From: Rubritepida sp.
GTDB lineage: Bacteria > Pseudomonadota > Alphaproteobacteria > Acetobacterales > Acetobacteraceae
Length of the DNA stretch: 19,755 nt
Direction: 5' to 3'
Assembly: GCA_014376425.1 (NCBI GenBank)
Contig: JACMRO010000459.1
Location: 1-19,755, forward strand
The notes below the pieces were generated by a model, which saw only the letters and a program-made list of their open reading frames with translations, was not told the origin of the DNA and did not search any database. The position numbers and the translations under genes were made by a program. Each line of letters starts with the position of its first letter. Within the stretch, counting starts at the first letter, position 1. Of this stretch, positions 14,801 through 19,755 are shown one piece after another.

Positions 14801-15129
14801 AGGCGCTGGGCTGCCTGGCCGGCCTGCTGGCGGTGGCGCTGGCCGCGGCGGGTGCGCATCTGGGGTTGGCCGAGGCGGAGGCGCGGATGTTGGGCCAGGT
14901 GACCATGCTGCTGGGCTGGCACGCGCCGGCGCTGCTGGCGTTGGGCCTGTGGGGCGCCCCCGCGCGGTGGGGCGGGACGCTGCTGGCGGTGGGGCTTGGC
15001 CTGTTCAGCCTGGGCGTGCTGGCGCGCGTATTCGGCGGTGTGTCGCTGGGGCCGGTGGCACCGGCCGGGGGCATCGCGATGATGCTGGGCTGGGCCTGGC
15101 TGGGCGTAGTCGCGCTCCGCCGGGGGTAG
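14797..15129 (+). CDS. DUF423 (YgdD-type) small membrane protein
   Basis: The 110-residue protein has about four transmembrane helices and follows the DUF423 pattern: AAAGAHLGLAEAE, then a QVTMLLGWHAPALLAL helix, GLGLFSLGVLARVFGG, and APAGGIAMMLGWAWLGV at the end. Function is unknown in the family. It starts with GTG 14797 inside the hslO stop codon (GTGA); no other start fits the homology. Divergence from longer relatives is mostly in loops. A possible weak terminator (TGCGGCG at 15141-15147 pairing with CGCCGCA at 15159-15165) follows the stop. Confidence 0.8.
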   Translation: MKALGCLAGLLAVALAAAGAHLGLAEAEARMLGQVTMLLGWHAPALLALGLWGAPARWGGTLLAVGLGLFSLGVLARVFGGVSLGPVAPAGGIAMMLGWAWLGVVALRRG

Positions 15130-15172
15130 GCTCACACGGCTGCGGCGGAGCGCGACAGCGCCGCACGCTCCT

Positions 15173-15247
15173 CGCCACATGCAGCTTCAGGAACAGCAGG
15201 CCGACCATGATGCCAAAGCCGATGGCGGTCTCGCCCACGCCGATCAT
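15173..15247 (-). pseudogene. N-terminal fragment of a TRAP transporter large permease (DctM-like)
   Basis: ATG 15247 overlaps the stop of the DctQ fragment (ATGA), the usual dctQ-dctM junction. The first 25 residues (MIGVGETAIGFGIMVGLL then FLKLHVA) look like the first helix of a TRAP large permease. After that the frame runs into arginine/proline-rich sequence antisense to the DUF423 gene, so more than 90% of the gene is gone. The break is near 15172. Identification rests on a short stretch plus the gene order. Confidence 0.5.
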
Positions 15248-15510
15248 GGCTTGCGTGCCAGGATCGCCCCGGCCTCGGCCTCGATCTCCTCATCCAACGT
15301 CATCGGTCCAAACAGCCGGTTGAGCCGCGGTCGGTTGGTCGCCAGGAGCAGCGCATGGCAGTCCAGCACGGTGGCCGCGGCGGCGAAGGCGACCCTGCCG
15401 GCCAGCCACAGGCCCTGCGGGATCCACAGCGGCGTGCCAAGCGGCGGATTGGCGCTGGAATGGAACTTCAGGCTCCACTTCCCACGGGCGGCGTTGCAAG
15501 CCTTGTGCCG
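15244..15510 (-). pseudogene. C-terminal fragment of a TRAP transporter small permease (DctQ-like)
   Basis: Right after the stop of the TctC-type gene, and in the same frame, 88 codons read KWSLKFHSSANPPLGTPLW, IPQGLWLAGRVAFAAAA, then LNRLFGPMTLDEEIEAEAG. The first phrases are typical of the last third of DctQ-type small permeases, which pass C4-dicarboxylates or other acids together with a DctP receptor. There is no start codon and the first half of the gene is missing, so it is a remnant. Codon use is normal (GC-rich third positions), suggesting a recent loss. Confidence 0.65.
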
Positions 15511-16497
15511 TCAGCCCGCCTCGATCCGCGCCTCGCGCACCAGCGTCGCCATCAGGCCCCGCTGGGCCGCCACATAGGCCGCGAACTCGGCCTGGGGATT
15601 GCCGACCGGGATGGCGCCCAGCGCCTCGAACCGCGACCGCAGCGTGGTGTCGGCCAGGGCATGCAGCGCTGCCTCATGCAGCCGTGCCAGCACCGGCGCC
15701 GGCAGGCCCGCCGGCGCGTAGAACCCGTTCCATTCGTTCAGTTCGTAGCCCGGAAAACCCTGCTCGGCCACGGTCGGCACATCCGGCAGGCTGGGGATGC
15801 GCTGCGCGGTGGTGACCGCCAGCGCCCGCACCCGCCCCTCGCGCACCATCTGCAACGAGGAGGAGACGGTGCCGAAGACAAAGGTCAGATTGCCCGAAAT
15901 CACGTCGGGCAGCGCGGCAGTGCCACCACGATAGGGCACGTGCTCCATCTGAAGGCCGGCGCGGTTGAGCAGCAGCGCTGCCGCAAGATGCGCCGCCGTG
16001 GCATTGCCCGAGGAGCCATAGGGCAGCCCCGGCCGAACCCGGGCATGGGCGATGAAGCCGGCCAGGTCGGTGGCGGGGAGGCTGTTCGGCACGATCATGA
16101 TCTGCGGCAGGACGGCCAGCTGGGTGATGGGCGTGAAGGCGGTGGCATAGTCGAAGGGCAGGTTGCGGATCAGCGCCGGGTTCACCGTATGCGCCAGGGC
16201 ATCGACCATCACGGTCAATCCATCGGGTGCCGCGCGGGCGAGTTCGGCCGCCCCCAGCGAACCACCGGCGCCGGCGCGGTTCTCCACCACCACCGGCTGA
16301 CCGAGCAAAGCGCCGAGCGGGACGCTGAGCAGCCGCGCCGTCGTGTCGACCCCACCGCCGGGGGTGTAGGGGGCGATGAGGCGGATCGGGCGCGCCGGTG
16401 CCCATCGCGCCGGGGCCGATTGCGCCAGGCCCGATTGCGCCAGGGCTGGAGCCGCCAGCAAAGTGCCCAGCGCGGCGCGGCGCTTGATGATCTGCAT
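15511..16497 (-). CDS. TctC/Bug-type tripartite tricarboxylate transporter substrate-binding protein
   Basis: The 328-residue protein is a periplasmic solute receptor of the Bug/TctC family, which hands carboxylates or related small molecules to TctAB permeases. It has an N-terminal signal (MQIIKRRAALGTLLAAPALA) and then IRLIAPYTPGGGVDTTAR, VVVENRAGAGGSLGA, LPYGSSGNATAAHLAA, HVPYRGGTAALPDVISG and EWNGFYAPAGLP. ATG 16497 has AGGAG seven bases upstream. No TctA or TctB is visible; many Bug proteins are orphans. Residues 19-36 contain a five-residue repeat encoded by 15-bp direct repeats. The gene abuts the TRAP scar and follows the YkvA-like gene after 53 bases on the same strand. Confidence 0.92.
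   Translation of the reverse strand: MQIIKRRAALGTLLAAPALAQSGLAQSAPARWAPARPIRLIAPYTPGGGVDTTARLLSVPLGALLGQPVVVENRAGAGGSLGAAELARAAPDGLTVMVDALAHTVNPALIRNLPFDYATAFTPITQLAVLPQIMIVPNSLPATDLAGFIAHARVRPGLPYGSSGNATAAHLAAALLLNRAGLQMEHVPYRGGTAALPDVISGNLTFVFGTVSSSLQMVREGRVRALAVTTAQRIPSLPDVPTVAEQGFPGYELNEWNGFYAPAGLPAPVLARLHEAALHALADTTLRSRFEALGAIPVGNPQAEFAAYVAAQRGLMATLVREARIEAG
16390..16443 (-). repeat. 15-bp tandem repeats in the TctC signal region
   Basis: Two near-identical 15-base units (encoding LAQSG and LAQSA) are followed by a more diverged unit (PARWA) and a partial one (PAR). They extend the region around the signal peptidase site of the receptor, probably by slippage, without changing the frame. 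Confidence 0.6.
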
Positions 16498-16550
16498 TGA
16501 CGTTCTCCTGCCGGGACTCCTGCGGTCGCGCGGGCAAAGGCGCAAGGGGC

Positions 16551-16928
16551 CTACCCCGCCCACCACCACACGCCACCGGCCAGCAGCGCGGCCCAGGTCA
16601 GCAGCACCATCACCAGGCCGGCGCGGCTGACGGGATGGGCCATGCCTTCGGCCTGGGCGCGAAACCCGGCCATCAGGGCGGCTGGCATGAGCCGCACTGC
16701 CAGCCAGATGCCAAGCGGCAGGATCAGCAGGTCGTCGAGGTAGCCCAGCACCGGGATCACGTCCGGAATGAGATCGATGGGCGAGAGGGCATAGGCCACC
16801 ACGGCGACGGCGATCGCCTTGGGCGCCCAGGGCGTGCGCCGGTCGCGCGCTGCCAGCCACAGTGCCAGCACGTCGTTCTTCAGCCGTCGTGCCCAATCCC
16901 GCAGCCCTGCCAGCCTCAGGCGTGCCAT
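16551..16928 (-). CDS. YkvA-family (DUF1232) membrane protein
   Basis: The 125-residue protein carries the DUF1232 hallmark AYALSPIDLIPDVIPVLGYL followed by DDLLILP at about residues 45-71, with a second hydrophobic helix at the C-terminus (GLVMVLLTWAALLAGGVWWW). The family is of unknown function; some members are fused to other domains. ATG 16928 is chosen over the in-frame GTG 16937 because AAAGG on the minus strand (plus 16938-16942) would be nine bases ahead of the ATG but directly abut the GTG. It is divergent from the pseudouridine synthase gene with only 28 bases between start codons. Confidence 0.88.
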   Translation of the reverse strand: MARLRLAGLRDWARRLKNDVLALWLAARDRRTPWAPKAIAVAVVAYALSPIDLIPDVIPVLGYLDDLLILPLGIWLAVRLMPAALMAGFRAQAEGMAHPVSRAGLVMVLLTWAALLAGGVWWWAG

Positions 16929-16944
16929 TGCCGTCACCTTTACC

Positions 16945-16950
16945 TATAAT
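16945..16950 (+). promoter_or_regulatory. Consensus -10 box giving a probable leaderless mRNA
   Basis: A perfect TATAAT lies six bases before the ATG of the pseudouridine synthase gene. Transcription normally begins about seven bases after the -10, which would be the A of the start codon itself, so the mRNA would be leaderless. In keeping with that, no Shine-Dalgarno sequence precedes the ATG. No clear -35 box is seen 17 bases upstream. Confidence 0.5.
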
Positions 16951-16956
16951 GACCGG

Positions 16957-17922
16957 ATGACTGTCCTCACCATTCCCGTCAAATCCGGCGACGCCGGCGC
17001 GCGGCTCGACCGCTGGTTCCGCCGGCACTACCCCACTCTGACCCAGGGCGCCTTGCAGAAGATGCTGCGCAGCGGCCAGATCCGCGTCGACGGCAAGCGC
17101 GCCGAAGCCGCCACCCGGGTCGATGAGGGGATGGAGATCCGCGTGCCGCCGATGCCGACCGCGCCCGCGCCGATCGCGGTGCGGGAGCCGTCCGCCGATG
17201 ACGCGGCCGAACTACTGGCCATGGTGCTGTACCGCGATGCGCATGTCATCGTGCTGAATAAGCCGCACGGCCTGGCGGTGCAGGGGGGGCCGGGCATCAC
17301 CCGCCACCTGGACGGCATGCTGGACGCGCTGCAATTCGATGCCGACGACCGCCCGCGACTGGTGCACCGGCTGGATCGCGATACGTCGGGCGTGCTGGTG
17401 CTGGGCCGTACCGCGGCGGCCACGGCCGCGCTGGCGGCATCCTTCCGCACCCGCGACGCCAAAAAGACCTACTGGGCCATCGTAGTGGGTGAGCCGGACC
17501 CCGCCGGCGGCCGGGTCGACATGCCGCTCGCCCGCGTGCCTGGCCCCCGTGGCGAGCGCACCGGCTTCGCCCCCGAAGGCCAGCGCGCCATCACCGACTA
17601 CGATACGCTGGAGGTGGTGAACCGACGCGCGGCATTGATGGAACTGCGGCCGCTGACCGGGCGTACCCACCAACTGCGCGTCCACGCCGCCGACGCGCTG
17701 CGCTGCCCCATCCTGGGCGACGGCAAATACGGCGGCGAGCGCGCGCAGATGGAGGAGCTGGGCCGCGAGTTGCACCTGCACGCCCGGGCGCTTGCCATCC
17801 CGCACCCGGCCGGCGGCACGCTGGAGGTCGCGGCGGCAATCGCGCCGCACATGGAGGTGACGTTCCGCTATTTCGGCTTCGCCAATCCCAAGCCTGCCAA
17901 GTCGCGCTGGCTGCGCGGATGA
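16957..17922 (+). CDS. RluA-family 23S rRNA pseudouridine synthase (RluC-like)
   Basis: The 321-residue enzyme has an N-terminal S4 RNA-binding domain (about residues 14-60: ARLDRWFRRHYPTL, QKMLRSGQIRVDGKRAE) and a RluA catalytic domain. The catalytic motif LVHRLDRDTSGVLVLGR gives D140; other marks are VLNKPHGLAVQGG, KKTYWAIVVG and LTGRTHQLRVHAA. The domain set is that of RluC/RluD, which modify 23S rRNA; RluC-like sites 955/2504/2580 are the better guess but cannot be proven from sequence. ATG 16957 is 28 bases from the divergent YkvA-like start and just behind a TATAAT. Its stop overlaps the ATG of the AsmA gene (ATGA). Confidence 0.92.
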   Translation: MTVLTIPVKSGDAGARLDRWFRRHYPTLTQGALQKMLRSGQIRVDGKRAEAATRVDEGMEIRVPPMPTAPAPIAVREPSADDAAELLAMVLYRDAHVIVLNKPHGLAVQGGPGITRHLDGMLDALQFDADDRPRLVHRLDRDTSGVLVLGRTAAATAALAASFRTRDAKKTYWAIVVGEPDPAGGRVDMPLARVPGPRGERTGFAPEGQRAITDYDTLEVVNRRAALMELRPLTGRTHQLRVHAADALRCPILGDGKYGGERAQMEELGRELHLHARALAIPHPAGGTLEVAAAIAPHMEVTFRYFGFANPKPAKSRWLRG

Positions 17923-19755
17923 TGCGCCGCGTGGCCCTGGGCGCCGCCGGGCTGGTTGTGCTGCTGCTGGCGGGCGTGGCCGTCTTCCTGGCCACGCTGG
18001 ACATCGAGCGCTACCGCCCGCGCATCCAGGCCGCCGTCCAGGCGGCGACCGGGCGGGCCGTCACCCTGGGCGCCATGCGCCTCGGGCTGGGGCTCACGCC
18101 CCGGATCGCGGTGCGCGAGCTGCGGCTTGCCAACCTCCCCGGTGGCACCCGGCCCGACATGCTGCAGGTGGCCGAGGCCGAGCTGGAATTGGCCCTGCTG
18201 CCGCTGCTGTCGGGTAATATCGCGTTGCGGCGGCTGGTGCTGAAGGCACCGCAGATCCTGCTCGAAGTGGTCAATGGGGAGCCGAATTGGCGCTTTGCGC
18301 CGCCGGCCGCGCCGTCCGCCGCGCCCGCCGGGCCTGCCGCCCCGCGCCGCCCGCCGGCGCTGGACATCGGCAGCGTGGAAATGCGCGATGCGAAGATCGA
18401 ATTCCCCGGCGGGCCGCCCGGCGGGGTGGTGGTGCCGATGCTCGACGCCTCCGGCCGTGGCAATCTCAGCCTGCGCGGCACGCTGCGCTGGGGCGAGCTG
18501 CCGGTGAGCTTCGATGTCGAGGGTGGCCCGCTGGCGCGGCTGCTGGGTGCGGCCGGCCCGGCCTGGCCATTGCGTGTGCGGGCGGAGGCTGCCGGCGCCC
18601 GGCTGCAGGCGCAGGGTACGGTGCGTGAGCCGCGCGGCCTGCTGGGCTACGACCTTGAGCTGGTCGTGGAGGCGTCGTCGCTGCAGGGCCTGGCCGCTCT
18701 GACGGGCCGGCCGTTCCCGCCGCTGACCTCCATCGCCCTGCGTGGACGGGTGACGGGTGACGGCCTGGCGCCGCCTACCCCCCAGGCGATGGCGCTGACG
18801 CTGAGCGCGGCCGAGCTGGCGCCTGGCGTGGCATTGACGCGCTTCGAGCTGGCGATGCCCAGCGCGACCGAAATGGCCCGGCTGACCGTGGCCGGCAGCC
18901 GAGCCGGCCAGAGTTTCACCCTGGCCGGGTCCCTGGGGCCGTTGGCGCCGGTGCTGGCCGGGCAGCCGCTCGGGCTGGACCTGGCCGGCGAACATCTGGG
19001 CTATGCGGTGGCCGCGCAGGGTCGCGTGGCGCGGCCGCTCGCCGGCACCGGGGTGGATGTCGTGGTCACCGCGCGTTCGGCCGCGCTGGGGCAGGCGCGG
19101 GCAAGGATCGGCGAGCGCGGTGCCTTCTTCGCCGACGGCGCCGCGCTGCAGGATGTGGCGCTTGAAGGCCCGGTGGCCGTGGGCACGGGTGCGCTGGTGC
19201 TGAGCCGGGCGCCGGTGCCCGGGTTGTCCGGGCGGCTGGCGCTGTCACGGCTCGACATCGATGCGGCGCGGGCCGCCACGGCCGCGCCGGCGGCAGCGCC
19301 CGCAGCTGCACCTGCGGCGGCCGCCCCACCCCCGCCGGCGGCGCCTGACCGCCGGCTGATCCCCAACATCCCGCTGGATTTCAGCCGGCTGCCGGCGGCG
19401 GTGGCTGACCTCGCCTTCAGTGTCGAGACGCTGCGCCTGGATGCGCGCGGCTACCGCGCGGTGCATCGTGAACATGTCATCGCCACGCAGGTGCAGGTGA
19501 TTCGCGTCGATGGCGCTGCGCCCTTCGACCAGCTGGCACTGATCGGCAACAGCGACATCATGCGCGGCTACAAGCGCGGGCGGTATCGCGATCGCTGGAC
19601 CACCGCCGTGCAGGGCGAATACCGCACGCCTGTGCGCCATCGCATCGGCGCAGTGGTGTTCGCCGGTGCCGGAATGGCTGCACCAACGCTCCAAGCCCTT
19701 GAGGACAGTCGCCTGCTACCCACATACGGCGCCGGCCTGCGCCTCCAGATCGACC
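17919..19755 (+). CDS. AsmA-family protein fused in frame to a D15/Omp85 surface-antigen barrel segment (3' partial)
   Basis: The frame is open from ATG 17919 (or 17922) to the window edge, 612 codons, with no stop. Residues 1-30 form a signal anchor (RRVALGAAGLVVLLLAGVAV), followed by DIERYRPRIQAAVQAATGR and LLPLLSGNIALRRLVLKAP, typical of AsmA proteins, which are periplasm-spanning beta-groove proteins linked to lipid and outer-membrane homeostasis. AsmA-like sequence continues to IPLDFSRLPAAVADLAFSVE. Around residue 505 (about 19430-19455, at LRLDARGYRA) it changes to ATQVQVIRVDGAAPFDQLAL, IGNSDIMRGYKRGRYRDR and GAVVFAGAGMAAPTLQ, the C-terminal barrel strands of bacterial surface antigen (D15) proteins. 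Codon use becomes less GC-biased after the junction. The gene is coupled to the pseudouridine synthase by an ATGA overlap. It is either a true fusion, a deletion chimera or an assembly misjoin. Confidence 0.8.
   Translation, partial: MMRRVALGAAGLVVLLLAGVAVFLATLDIERYRPRIQAAVQAATGRAVTLGAMRLGLGLTPRIAVRELRLANLPGGTRPDMLQVAEAELELALLPLLSGNIALRRLVLKAPQILLEVVNGEPNWRFAPPAAPSAAPAGPAAPRRPPALDIGSVEMRDAKIEFPGGPPGGVVVPMLDASGRGNLSLRGTLRWGELPVSFDVEGGPLARLLGAAGPAWPLRVRAEAAGARLQAQGTVREPRGLLGYDLELVVEASSLQGLAALTGRPFPPLTSIALRGRVTGDGLAPPTPQAMALTLSAAELAPGVALTRFELAMPSATEMARLTVAGSRAGQSFTLAGSLGPLAPVLAGQPLGLDLAGEHLGYAVAAQGRVARPLAGTGVDVVVTARSAALGQARARIGERGAFFADGAALQDVALEGPVAVGTGALVLSRAPVPGLSGRLALSRLDIDAARAATAAPAAAPAAAPAAAAPPPPAAPDRRLIPNIPLDFSRLPAAVADLAFSVETLRLDARGYRAVHREHVIATQVQVIRVDGAAPFDQLALIGNSDIMRGYKRGRYRDRWTTAVQGEYRTPVRHRIGAVVFAGAGMAAPTLQALEDSRLLPTYGAGLRLQID

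Noticed and set aside
15355..16500. A 381-residue plus-strand frame antisense to the TctC-type gene
   Set aside because: The minus-strand product has a signal peptide and family motifs; the plus-strand one is rich in arginine, glutamine and glycine without any recognisable domain.

Overview
The window is a piece of a GC-rich bacterial chromosome, most likely from an alphaproteobacterium of the Acetobacteraceae/Rhodospirillales type. This is inferred from the overall protein flavour, the GC-rich third codon positions, a TctC (Bug) type receptor next to TRAP transporter debris, and the PF09859 oxygenase. No BLAST or tree could be run. I saw no rRNA, tRNA, CRISPR array, insertion sequence or phage gene.

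Layout. 1-1845 is the 3' part of a DinG/XPD-type Fe-S helicase gene cut by the window edge. It is followed by an intergenic array of about eleven degenerate 23-bp units (1858-2115). Next come a TerB-like protein, a phosphoglycolate phosphatase (gph) on the opposite strand, and glmU and glmS, which together make glucosamine-6-phosphate and then UDP-GlcNAc for the cell envelope. The gaps gph-glmU and glmU-glmS carry two further small repeat families. At 6641-7906 lies an unrecognised 421-residue protein of lower GC with alpha/beta-hydrolase-like features.

8125-10821 is a tightly coupled four-gene unit: a double YCII protein, an AhpD-like CxxC protein, a YddG-like DMT exporter and a PF09859 2-oxoglutarate/Fe(II) oxygenase. 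The first three overlap through GTGA junctions. It converges on truB-rpsO, which have lost their usual neighbours rbfA and pnp. Then follow a divergent pair (PaiB-like FMN protein and LysE-type exporter), hslO (Hsp33) coupled to a DUF423 membrane protein, and a scar holding the C-terminus of a TRAP DctQ and the N-terminus of a DctM. This scar abuts an orphan TctC-type periplasmic binding protein, a YkvA-like membrane protein and an RluA-family pseudouridine synthase whose -10 box suggests a leaderless mRNA.

The window ends inside a long open frame (17919 to the edge). About 505 residues of AsmA-family protein continue in frame into the C-terminal beta-barrel segment of a D15/Omp85 surface antigen. 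This AsmA/D15 junction is the most striking observation. It recalls the TamB/TamA pair, but it may equally be a deletion scar or an assembly misjoin. Together with the TRAP scar and the broken rbfA-truB-rpsO-pnp order it points to a much rearranged region.
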